Source of the DNA: Aspidapion aeneum
Lineage: Eukaryota > Arthropoda > Insecta > Coleoptera > Brentidae
DNA length: 64,000 bases
Reading direction: 5' to 3'
NCBI GenBank assembly: GCA_963576565.1
Contig: OY755047.1
Coordinates: 10,681,764-10,745,763, forward strand
Both the position numbers and the translations under genes were made by a program. Positions within the stretch are counted from its first letter, which is position 1, and every line of letters starts with the position of its first letter. Of this stretch, positions 32,373 to 42,082 are shown piece by piece. The notes under the pieces were generated by a model that saw nothing but the letters and a program-made list of their open reading frames with translations, had not been told where the DNA came from and did no database searches.

Positions 32373-33349
32373 AAATAAACACAAAAAACACTCAAAAAGT
32401 ACTTGAAAGAAATAGGTCAGTCAAAAAAATAACACCGAAAACACAACAGGAAATATTAGGTTCAATTTTTAATAATTCCGGGTTGCCAACGGAAACCTTT
32501 GCGCGTCAGCCAAACTTCTTTTTGCTTCCTCATTTCAAAGACATTTTAAGATATTCCTGGAGTTTTTTAAAAAATTTTAATAATCAGTGTAACCAAACTA
32601 CAATATTTTAAAAGAATGTCACTGTCCATCCATTTTCTTCATAAGAAATCCATGTAGCATAGCAGTATTTGCTAGAGTGCTTAAAAGGGTAATTTTACTC
32701 TTCACACATCTCTGATATACAAGCTTTTACTTTGTGAGGTAACAAGTTTAAAACTCAATTTTCGGTAAACATATATCGGAATTTGTATTCTAAAATAGTC
32801 AAATAAAGAGAAAGACATTATAAAGAAAATAGATCACAAAACAGAAGAAAAACTGAGCTCAAATCAGGATATGTCGGGAAGAAATATTTTTTACATTTAG
32901 AAAAGATCATTGACATTAAATTTAAAATGCTAAAAACATTATTAAAAGAAAAGTAATCACTATTTAGAATGCCCTGATCATTATTCAAAATGCATAGCAT
33001 TTTAACAGACCATAGCTAATTTTTTACCACCCTTATTTACAGCAATTATGATTCCAAATAACAGCTAACACGTACCAGCTAATGGCCGACTGTCAATATG
33101 CTCCCAAATTTGCATGAACCACTAATAAAATCACGTAAGTTTTAAGAATTTTTGTATTAATTTACAGGGATCATAAGAGCGCTTGTCTTTTATATTTTGC
33201 ATATAAGAACATAGAGGGCGACACTGATCAAATGTCGTTACTAAAACTTAACCTCCATCTTTACCTAATCTAAATTCCAAAAGTGTTATATATATAGTTA
33301 TAGTTATACCCATACAGTAATTTTTTTAAGTTAACAAATCAGTCGAAAA
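32373..33349. other. no gene seen
   Basis: AT-rich spacer. Short open frames only, with no domains. ATATATATAGTTATAGTTATAC lies just before the mariner fragment and could hide its eroded left end. Confidence 0.45.
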
Positions 33350-33674
33350 ATGGAATTAAGCCGAGAACATTTTCGGGCTATTATTTCTTTCTAACTTTCG
33401 AAGGAAATTATCTTTACAAGAATACCTTGGCGAGTTGATTTCTGTTTTCGGTAATAAAGCACCACATCAGTCGACAGTTTCTCGTTGGTATGGAGAATTT
33501 AAGTGTGGACGGATTAGCCTTAGCGACGATCCAAGGCCAAGTGCACCAAATTCGGAAAATTGACACGTGATATATCGCGGGATTGAGGCTTTATTGGGGA
33601 TGTCACAGACCTTAATTCAAAAAAATATGCATGAAGATTTAGGGGTAAGAAAATTAGTTTCCTGCTGGATACCG
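33350..33674 (+). pseudogene. second mariner family, transposase N-terminus only
   Basis: An ATG at 33350 begins MELSREHFRAII, a typical mariner start. After a one-base shift come the rest of helix-turn-helix 1 (FRRKLSLQEYLGELISVFGN), APHQSTVSRWYGEFKCGRIS and DDPRP. After another disturbance follow RGIEALLGMSQTLIQKNMHE and DLGVRKLVSCWIP. The homology ends there, at the linker before the catalytic domain. The sequence is unlike the 17.5-kb mariner, so a second mariner lineage is present. The catalytic part is missing. What follows (GGGCCGGTTTATCAATGG) is unrelated. Confidence 0.85.
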
Positions 33675-33846
33675 TATATCTTAGGGCCGGTTTATCAATG
33701 GAGGGGTATCTCCTGGTGTTAGCTAGCCCAGCGCCAACTCTAACCTTGGGGTAACCCTCGAGTTAAAGAGAAAAGTGTTTATCCACACCATTTTAACCCA
33801 GAGCTATGTAACTCTATGTAAGTTTTTCCTTCTTATTTGATAGTCG

Positions 33847-35400
33847 TTGGTATTTTTGACATTTTGTGGTTATAATCATGTTTTTGTATTTTTGGTTTTG
33901 GGTGTTTTACAACCCATTCCAAAGAAAGGAAAAAAGACAGATCCGTTAAACTATAGACCAATTGCTCTACTTCCGGTGATAACAAAAGTAATGGAAAGAG
34001 TTGTGAACAATTACCTAACCAAGTACTTGGAAAAGTACAAAATTATCAACGACAAGCAATACGGATTTCGAAAATATAGCTCAACTGGCGATTTACTTAC
34101 ATACGTCACTCACTTATGGCAAAAAGCGATTGAGTTGCGAGGTGAAACAAGAACAATTGCCTTAGATATATCTAAAGCATTCGATAAAGTCTGGCATGAA
34201 AATCTGCACATAGCAACGGGATTGTCGCCGAGACTTTGCACTTGGTTTGAAAGTTACCTTAAGGATAGATCCATTTATGTTTCACTGGATGGCCGGAACT
34301 CCAACTCTTACCAAATAAATGCTGGTGTGCCACAGGGAGCAATCCTTTCGCCAACACTTCTTCTGATTTACATAAATGACCTCATAGAGAAAACAGTAAA
34401 TCCACTTTATTGCTTTGCAGATGATGGCAATGTAGTCTCCTCAGTCATACCACCCACATGTCTCTCCGCACGTGAATTCCATTACCTTAGACTAACTGAA
34501 ATATCACAGATAAATAACGACTTGGAGATAATAGAGGACTGGGGCAACAAAAACCTTGTACAGTTCAACGCGCAGAAAACCCAAGCAGCCCTGTTTTCGA
34601 AAAAGACCAGCACCCGTGAGCCAAACATCATGCTATCTGGAAGTGCTGTCGCATTGCAGAGCCAGTTGAACATCTTAGGAGTCACTGCAGAGACCAACAT
34701 GTCTTGGCACAGTCACGTGGCAGATATAGCTAAAAGGGCGTCCCAAAAGCTTGGGGTGCTATTTCGTACAAGACATCTGTATACACCAAGCCAACTGCTG
34801 ACACCCTACAAAGCCCAGATTCGACCAACTATGGAGTACTGCTCACATATATGGAGTGCGGCACCCAAACATACCTTAATGCTTTTGAACACCGTGCAAA
34901 AACGAGCTATCAAACTGATCAATGACCCCGCACTTACCCGTAGCTTGGATAGTCTCGAACATCGAAGAACTGTGGGCGATCTATCTCTCTTCTACAGGTA
35001 TTATCACGGAAAATGCTCTGAAGAGTTGGCACGTATGATCCCCCCGGGAGTAGCACCTACTAGGCGAACACGTCAAACAGACGGTAACCAACAATTTATT
35101 GTCAAAATAGAGGCACCAAGAACCTCATTCTATCAGAATTCATATCTCTGGAGAACAGCATCGCTGTGGAATAAACTCCCTGCGACAGTTTTCCCTGCAG
35201 GTTACAACCTGAACCGTTTCAAAACCAACACGCACAACATTTTCGCGCACTTGCCGCTTCTCGAGCGTGATAGGGATCTCCTTGTGAGTGCGCATACCCG
35301 TAAAAAAAAAAAGACCGCTTTGAGGCAGGAAACTCGAAAAATGTGTACTACATTTTCAGTAGTGGTGAATGGTGAAACGTCAGTCGTCTTTTTTGGGTAA
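33847..35400 (+). CDS. CR1/Jockey-like LINE reverse transcriptase, 5'-truncated open frame (517 codons)
   Basis: This is the longest open frame in the window. Homology begins near 33907 (LQPIPKKGKKTDPLNYRPIA). The first roughly 20 codons look like flanking sequence, so the nominal start is not a real initiator. RT motifs follow in order: NYRPIALLPVITKVMERVV, KQYGFRKYSSTGDLL, ALDISKAFDKVWH (motif A), AGVPQGAILSPTLLLIYIND (motif B), CFADDGNVV (motif C intact), QFNAQKTQAALFS, and a C-terminal YSxxWSAAPKHTL and LWNKLPATVF region. A small in-frame deletion seems to follow KVWH, before GLSPRLCTW. After residue about 480 an A11 run (35301-35311) marks the probable 3' end of the element, and the final roughly 35 codons read into flank. 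No endonuclease domain is present, so it cannot mobilise itself. The absence of stops suggests a relatively recent insertion. Confidence 0.85.
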   Translation: MVFLTFCGYNHVFVFLVLGVLQPIPKKGKKTDPLNYRPIALLPVITKVMERVVNNYLTKYLEKYKIINDKQYGFRKYSSTGDLLTYVTHLWQKAIELRGETRTIALDISKAFDKVWHENLHIATGLSPRLCTWFESYLKDRSIYVSLDGRNSNSYQINAGVPQGAILSPTLLLIYINDLIEKTVNPLYCFADDGNVVSSVIPPTCLSAREFHYLRLTEISQINNDLEIIEDWGNKNLVQFNAQKTQAALFSKKTSTREPNIMLSGSAVALQSQLNILGVTAETNMSWHSHVADIAKRASQKLGVLFRTRHLYTPSQLLTPYKAQIRPTMEYCSHIWSAAPKHTLMLLNTVQKRAIKLINDPALTRSLDSLEHRRTVGDLSLFYRYYHGKCSEELARMIPPGVAPTRRTRQTDGNQQFIVKIEAPRTSFYQNSYLWRTASLWNKLPATVFPAGYNLNRFKTNTHNIFAHLPLLERDRDLLVSAHTRKKKKTALRQETRKMCTTFSVVVNGETSVVFFG

Positions 35401-35459
35401 ACAAGATGAAGGAACGCCAACAAAAGTCATTCGTTCTCGAAGTGTATCCAAAATGATGG

Positions 35460-35907
35460 TCGCGACATTTGTCTTAAAAGCAACTTTGATCAAAATCTTT
35501 AAAAATAAATTAATTCTAATCGGGATGTTTCTAGTTTCAATAAAATCGGTTCAGTAGTAATAAATTTACAAGAAAATTAATGCAGACATGATTGGTAAGG
35601 CAATCATTTAATATTCAAAACAATGGCTGAAACAAAAATATTTTTTTTTAGAACCAACAAACCGATTTTGCTGATTCGTACCTCGTTGTGCAGCCTTTTT
35701 ACTGATTTAAAAAAAACAATTAAAACACGTTCGCAACACAAGAATAAACGAGCACCTTTAAATAGTACAATTTAATTTTGTCCGCCATTTTGGATTTTAG
35801 TTAGTTGGATTTTTAGTTAATTCTCTGCCATGTCCAGTTCGTCTGATTAAAATCGATTGTATAGTTCAAAAGTTCTAATGAAAAAAATTGTCGATTTTTT
35901 TTGGCCC
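35460..35907 (-). repeat. inverted partial copy of the ~300-bp repeat at 37.1-37.9 kb
   Basis: Reverse-complement similarity to 37098-37520: the AATCGGTTCAGTAGTAATAA, GCAGACATGATTGGTAAGGC and ATCGATTGTATAGTTCAAAA blocks all have complements there. Its right edge ends GGCCCACCCGGTA and the right copy begins TACCGAGTGAGCC, so two copies lie head to head with their ends facing. LINE copy 3 lies in the interval between them. Confidence 0.65.
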
Positions 35908-35916
35908 ACCCGGTAT

Positions 35917-36320
35917 AGACGATGGACAAACAATATCTCTATGCAATGAGTCGAAATGGATGCAATAAGAAGATCAATAAGAATATCTAGAACAGATCAT
36001 ATAAGAAATGAGGCCATAAAAGAATGAGAATCGAGGGAAGCATAACGGATGACATCACTAAAAGACAGCTGATATGGTACTGCCATGTACAACGGATAAA
36101 CGACGAAAGATTACCAAAGCAGGTCCTAGAATGGCAACCAATAGGGCGCAGAAAAAGAGGGCATCCTAAACTGGTATGGTATGGTAACAGTCAATCCAAA
36201 GATCAATGATTCAAAAAAACCTGACAGAAGATGATTGTCAGGATCTAAGGAGGTGGAGAATAGGCGTCGGACAACGTAGAAAAACGTTCTAAACGGACAT
36301 AGTAGCAGTAGTAGTAGTGT
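35917..36320 (+). pseudogene. LINE family L copy 3 (internal deletion)
   Basis: Starts TAGACGATGGACAAACAATA, equivalent to copy 1 near 23453. After ATGCAATGAG it jumps about 230 bp to the equivalent of copy 1 at 23721 (TCGAAATGGATGCAATAAG). It then runs to the 3' end (GSITDDITKRQLIWYCHVQR, PKQVLEWQPIGRRKRGHP) and a (TAG)n tail at 36297-36318. Both 5' truncated and internally deleted. No function. Confidence 0.88.
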
Positions 36321-37097
36321 GTTACATATATGTAATACTATATTAAAGTTAAGACTAAACTTGAAACAATTACAGACTACCTAATATGCTAGTATACCAT
36401 AAATTGAAAATATGTTTTTAAACTTTTAGATTTTTTTTGGGTAATCTATTTATCTAACCTAATAACTAAAAAAAAACTATATGGTGTTTACTTTCTCTAA
36501 CGTCGATTACAAGGATATGAATCATCCTTCCAGTAGGTTTTTACTTTAATTTTGATACCCTATAAGGGAGGTTTTATGGTGGCATTTTGACATTCGAATT
36601 AACTACACGTAGCCCTAGTATTACGTGACGTTACTAGAAAACAACCCAGGTTATTTATCGATAATTTTCTGCGATAAAAAGAACTAGCTAAAAATGAACC
36701 ATAAAACAGCTTGAAAATGAAGTTATTAGGTAAAAGGTTGCACCACGTGGTCTGTGCTGACGCTGAAGGGTAACTTTTCTTATCTGACATCTCTTATCAT
36801 TTGATTGTTGTTGTTTAACGTTCTCCTCGGCTTGTTGTAGAAAAAATATTTCTTTTTAACACGTAACTCTAGGAAATAGACCACTATTTTTTCTTTAATA
36901 ATAAAATTGTTTAAAAGCTTACTTGTGTGAGGAAGGATTGATAATTCGATAACTAATAATAATAATAATTTTTTTGTTTGTCATACACACCTGTGTTCTA
37001 GATAAATAAAGCCAGCCCCCCCCTTCGACGGTTTTTGAAAAGTCTGTAGTTAAGGAGGGGGCCTTAAATTTGTTGGGTAAATTACTTTAAAAGAAGT
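36321..37097. other. no gene seen
   Basis: AT-rich spacer with no domain, hairpin or known repeat recognised. The 63-codon minus-strand frame at 36599-36790 has no recognisable domain. A C-run borders a short GC-rich stretch near 37013-37065. Confidence 0.45.
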
Positions 37098-37922
37098 ACC
37101 GAGTGAGCCAAAGAAAACCGAACAAATTTTTCAATATAACTTTTAAACTATACAATCGATTTTAGTGGCACAAACTGCAGTTGACAGATAATTAAACACG
37201 ATTTTGACTATATTTATTTTTTTGTCCGCTATCTCAAAATCCAAAATGGTGGATGAAATTAAAATGTACCCTTCAAAGATGCTCGTCTATTCTTGTGTTG
37301 TTTTAATTATTTTTTTAAATTAGTAAAAAAGCTGCATTCCTGCTACGCAAAACAAGGTATGGGTCAGCAAAATCGGTTCAGTGGTTCTCAAATAAAATAT
37401 TTTTGTTTCAAGAATTCTTTTACATATTATACGATTGCCTTGCCAATCATGTCTACATTTACTTCCCTATAAATTCAGTAGTACTGAACCGATTTTAATG
37501 AAATAAAAAACATCCTGGTGAGAATTGATTGCTTTTTAAAGATCATGATTCAAGTTTATCGCCATCGTAAAATTTAAGATCGCGGACAGAATCATACTTG
37601 ATTTTTCAAAATGACGTATTTATTCTTATTTTCTGAAAATGTTTTAGCTTTTTTAAATATTTAATTAGTAAAATCGATGTGGTGGTTCTCAAAAAATTCT
37701 ATTTTTGTTTCAACCATTGTTTTACAGATTCTACGATTGCATTGCCAAACCTGTCTGCATTTATTTCCTTATAAATTCGTTATTACTAAACCGATTTTAG
37801 TGAAGTAAAAAAAATCGTGGTGAGAATTGATTACTCTATAAAGATTGTGATCGAAATTTTCCGCTATCTTAGAAATTAAGATGTCGGACAGAATCATACT
37901 TGATTCTTCAAAATGTCGTGTG
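37098..37922 (+). repeat. repeat element with TACCGAGTGAGCC end and a two-copy ~300-bp tandem
   Basis: The left edge TACCGAGTGAGCCAAAGAAA resembles the terminus of a TA-targeting element. From 37374 a block (GGTTCTCAAATAAAATATTT, ACGATTGCCTTGCCAATCAT, CTGAACCGATTTTAATGAAA, CGGACAGAATCATACTTGAT) is repeated with divergence at 37674-37922, a 300-bp period. The 35460-35907 segment is an inverted relative. Non-coding. Confidence 0.65.
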
Positions 37923-39340
37923 GTATGGTAATAGTAAATTATAAAGAATGAATTGAATTTTACCTATCACTTTTATTCTATAAAATATTACATAAAATTG
38001 TTATTTTTTATGGAAAAACACCTTGATTTTTTTATATTGTTTATTTTTTCTATATATTTTAATTTGTTTAACGGGTTTTCAATTTTTAAAATGACCAAAA
38101 TTAAAAAATTCGGCAAAAATAAAATAAGGGATGAAAAATAAAAATAAAAACCAAAAAATTAGGAAATAAAATATTGAGGCCAATATATCGCTTTTAAGGA
38201 AATTTTACGCTGATTCCAAAAATCGAAAAATAAAAACTGAAATTGACATGTAAAATAATTTTTTTGCAGTTGGATTATTTATATTAAAGAATTATGTAAT
38301 TTACACTAAAATGAAATTTCCGTTTGAACTCTGGCATGTGAGACAACCTGAATATATATATTTTTTAAATAAATAGCTTATCATCTCTAAGCTTTTTCTT
38401 TCATTCGAAGAAATTGCAAAAAAAAATCAAGAAATAATTTTTACCCATTTTATTATACCAATACTTCTATGTGCACTATAACTTAAAAACGGCTTGTGGT
38501 ATCAATAGGCGGTTTTGACTTTTATTCATCTCTTAAAAATTAGTAATGTTCAGGGGAGGCCTGGAAATACCTTAAACCCCCAATAACAAATTTGGGACAC
38601 TCTGTACATAATAAATAAAAAGTTAATCATAAGCACAAAGTTGTAAAATCTCCCTACTGTTTTACATCACATTTTATGTATTACATAATAATATATCTTT
38701 TTGTAACATAAAGTAGGAGTACTTTATCTTGACTAAAAAGTGAAACTCTCATTTCGTAACAACAAAAGTTTTCCCTTTTTAAAAAATGGCTTTGGTGCGG
38801 CAAAGTTGCACGAAGGTTAATGGCCAAAATTAGGATATTTAGGGCCAATATACAGCCGAAACGTGTAACTGGGAAAAATGGGGTTACTTTTGAAAGTTTG
38901 GAGGGTAAATATGCCCCCAAAAATCAATCAATTTGTTCTGAGGATTACCTGCAGCGTTTTCTTAAAGTTTTAAGGTAAAGTGCCTTAGGCTAATAAGGGC
39001 CAGCGGCTAATAAGGCACGGCCGCTAATAGGTCCTGATATATTGCCCGCTAATAAGGCTCATAACTCAAAACGTACGCGTGTTTCCTAAAATGCGGCAAG
39101 TCGCTTGTTCTACGTCACACGCTATTACAAAACTGCAACATCTGAATATGAAAAATTCAATTGTTCAAAAGTAATAAACTTCAGTACTTTTTAGTGTCTT
39201 GTATTCGGCGTTATAATATGGACTGTATTGTTTAACAAAAACGAACAAATACATGTAAGTGTATGTATTTTTTAAACGAAACTGCGGCTAATATGGCTCA
39301 GTAACCATAATTAAAAATCCGGCATTATTAAGGCATCTAT
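37923..39340. other. no gene seen; GGCTAATAAGG repeats at 38988-39063
   Basis: AT-rich. GGCTAATAAGGGCC, GGCTAATAAGGC, GCTAATAGGTCC and GCTAATAAGGCTC follow each other at 38988-39063, and GCGGCTAATATGGCTC recurs near 39284. This suggests a small element of about 300 bp with subterminal repeats. TTTGGGACACTCTGTACAT near 38592 resembles an isolated end of the GGGTGTCCC palindrome family. Confidence 0.45.
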
Positions 39341-39920
39341 GTAGGTATACTTGGGTGTCACATTTGATAAGACAGGAACAGACTGTAAAGAATAGTTAAA
39401 GCAAAAAAGGTTATTGGATGTCTTAACAGTATTTTATGAAGCAGAGGTAAAAAATAATGTAAAATTTAACATATATAAAACAATGGTGAAAAGCACGCAG
39501 TTGTGTGAAATAGAGACTTGTCGCGTTAAAAAAAATTCAAAACAAAAATGGAAAGTGTTGAGCTAGATGCAATAAGAAGATCAATGAGAATATCTAGAAC
39601 AGATCACATAAGAAATGAGATCACAGAAGAAAGAATGGGAATCAAGGGAAGCATAACGGATGATATCACTAAAATACACCTGATATGGTACGGCCATGTA
39701 CAACGGATGAACGACGAAAGATTACCGAAGCAGGTCCTAGAATGGCAACCAATAGGGCGCAAAAAAAGAGGGCGTCCTAAACTGGAAAGGCAACAGTCAT
39801 TCCAAATATCAATGAGTCAAAAAAACCTGACAGAAGATGATTGTCAGGATCGAAGGAGGTGGAGGATAGGCATCAGACAACGTAGAAAAACGTTTTAAAC
39901 CGACATAGTAATAGTGTTTT
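39341..39920 (+). pseudogene. LINE family L copy 4
   Basis: Begins at YLGVTFDKTGTDCKE (GTATACTTGGGTGTCACATT) and continues to the 3' end. A deletion removes the ELEKRI region after GTDCK, and frames are disrupted upstream of 39548. From MESVELDAIRRSMRISRTDH to RQRRKTF the frame is open (116 codons) and nearly identical to copy 1. The 3' end reads AAACCGACATAGTAATAGTG. The RT catalytic core is absent. Confidence 0.9.
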
Positions 39921-40244
39921 ATACATTTTGGGTTCATTTTGATAACCGCCAAAGTAAAAATGGAGTCAACTTTGGGGTCCCTATGCTTGCTTTTAGGTGG
40001 CAAAAGTTTGCCGTAGAGTAGCTTATCAAAAACTTTTTGACGCGAAGTTAATACTGTAATTTTTGTACTGAGACCAATATTATTACAAATTGTTTAAGAG
40101 TTATTTGCCTGAAAATAGCTATTTATTTTAGTTTACTTGGTAACTTTAGATAGTTTATGGCCATGCCAAAAACGGCCGACGATTAACGCTATTTGACACT
40201 GATGACATATGAACGCGGCTTCCGTGGAACGCCTCAAACTCACG

Positions 40245-40855
40245 GACGGTTGACCAAGGCCAACACAAAAATAGAGGCCACGACCCTGAAATCAGCTGTT
40301 CTCCCGGGGCTGAATTTTACATTGGGTCTTATGGGACGTTTTTTTATGATATCCGCAAAATTTCAGTGAAATATTCTCAGACACCATCCCGATATTCCAC
40401 CAAAGGTTTGTAAGGAAGCAACATGATTAAAAGGTTAAAATCTTCAAGATTTAGCATTCCTTATTTTGAATTCAAATTACCCGCCATGTACCACATGCCA
40501 ACTGTTATATTTGACATGTATTTGACTTTGTCATATGTGATTGTCACATTCGCTTCTGCTTTAAACTTAATTTTTGTGTGAGCTAATGAAGCGGCTATAA
40601 AAAATTAAGGCTTACTATACATTTTAAAAAAATTGTTCTGCCCTAATAAAGTAAAAACAATCTCAAAAACGGCTTTATTTAAAAAAAAACTCAAATATCA
40701 ATGAACCGTCATTCCAACTTCAATATTTTAAAGACAATCAGCTGTGACGTAATGTGACCATAAAAAAAAAATCAGCCCCGGATGTGACGTCAACAGAGTG
40801 GAGGATCGTGGCCCGTCCATTTTGATAGCCCTGGGTTGACATCACGGTCTCTAGA
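40245..40855. repeat. ~610-bp inverted-repeat element (GGCCACGA / CCCCGGGGCTGA arms)
   Basis: The left arm, with AAGGCCAACACAAAAATAG, AGGCCACGACCCTG and CCGGGGCTGAATTTT, is mirrored at 40770-40855 by AAAATCAGCCCCGGATGTG, GGATCGTGGCCCGTCCATTT and GATAGCCCTGGGTTGA. The arms are about 75-85 bp with gaps. The interior is AT-rich and non-coding. A palindromic MITE is the simplest reading. Target duplication not found. Confidence 0.6.
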
Positions 40856-41334
40856 GTAGACCTGCTTCGGATCTTATATGTCGAATTTTTAACGTCACTG
40901 GTGGTCCAGCTGATTTTTGTAAACAAAAGTTAGATTGAAATGAACAACTAATATTTTTGGAATTTTTTGAAAACCAAGATAATGTTCCAACTGTTTTTTA
41001 GTACATCCTTATAAAATAAATATAATTTTCTAGACGTATTCGTTATTTTTTTTAGCCCGCTTTATTTTTTGTTACACCAAACTGAAAATACATGTCAAAC
41101 TGAATGTGATCGTTTTGTATCAAAGGTAAACCGAGGACTTGGGAAGTAAACAAATGTGTAGGTTAGCGGATTACTTTTGAAGCTGAAACGAACACATTAT
41201 TTTCTTAGAATTCTAATTATAGTGTAAAGAAAAATGAAGAATATACTAAAAAACAGTAAAAAAATTGCCGAAAAGTTTTCCAAAAATTCAAAAAATATTA
41301 GTAGTTCATATCATATATAAATTAGCTTTTTTAT
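40856..41334. other. no gene seen
   Basis: AT-rich spacer up to LINE copy 5. No feature was recognised. The stretch 39921-40244 before the inverted-repeat element is equally blank. Confidence 0.45.
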
Positions 41335-41672
41335 ATGAGAATATCTAAAACAGATCATATAAGAAATGAGATCATAAAAGAAAGAATGGGAATCAACGGA
41401 AGCATAACGGATGACATCACTAAAAGACAACTGATATGGTACGGCCATGTACAACGGATGAATGATGAAAAGTTACCAAAGCATGTCCTAGAATGGCAAC
41501 GAATAGGGCGCAGAAAAAGAAGGTGTCATAAATTGGAATGGCAACATTCAATACAAAGATCAATGAGTCAAAAAAACCTGACGGAAGATGATTGTCATGA
41601 TCGAAGGAGGTGGAGAATAGGCGTCGGACAACGTAGAAAAATGTTCTAAACGGACATAGTAATAGTAGTATT
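41335..41672 (+). pseudogene. LINE family L copy 5
   Basis: Starts at MRISKTDHIRNEIIKERMGI and runs in an open frame through GSITDDITKRQLIWYGHVQR and VLEWQRIGRRKRRCHKLEW to RRKMF, stop at 41647-41649, then ACGGACATAGTAATAGTAGT. This is the shortest copy and retains only the C-terminal roughly 100 codons. The 113-codon minus-strand frame over it is a shadow. Confidence 0.9.
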
Positions 41673-42080
41673 TTAGTGTAACTGATTATAGATTGTTTCT
41701 TGACTTTGTCTCTATTCTCCAAACACTGTGGAAGAACCGCTAAAACGTTATAAGGCAACATGGCATCACAATCATTTTATCACCGAAAATTATGAATTCT
41801 CATTAGAAACTTCGAGAAACTTAAACCATATGCGTCTTCATTGCTCTCTCGAGTCGAAAACTTAATTTTGAAATGGTAATATATAGCTTGTAAAGTTGCT
41901 GAGAAGTTATATGGAGGCAAAAATTATTTAATGTTCCCCCAAGATCAGACCCAATCTATATAAAGGCCACAATTCCGCGGTAGGGGAGGATGGGAGGACA
42001 GTCGTTTTTTTCGGAGATGCGAAAGGATTTTCGGTAATTCTCACAATAGTTCATATTCTCCATTGGCGAGTATTGGACTA
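41673..42080. other. no gene seen
   Basis: Spacer between LINE copy 5 and the next palindromic element. No feature was recognised. Confidence 0.45.
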
Positions 42081-42082
42081 TA

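Noticed and set aside
32167..32391. 74-codon minus-strand frame
   Set aside because: It is a shadow of the C-terminal end of RTE-like fragment C.
41420..41761. 113-codon minus-strand frame
   Set aside because: It is antisense to LINE family L copy 5.
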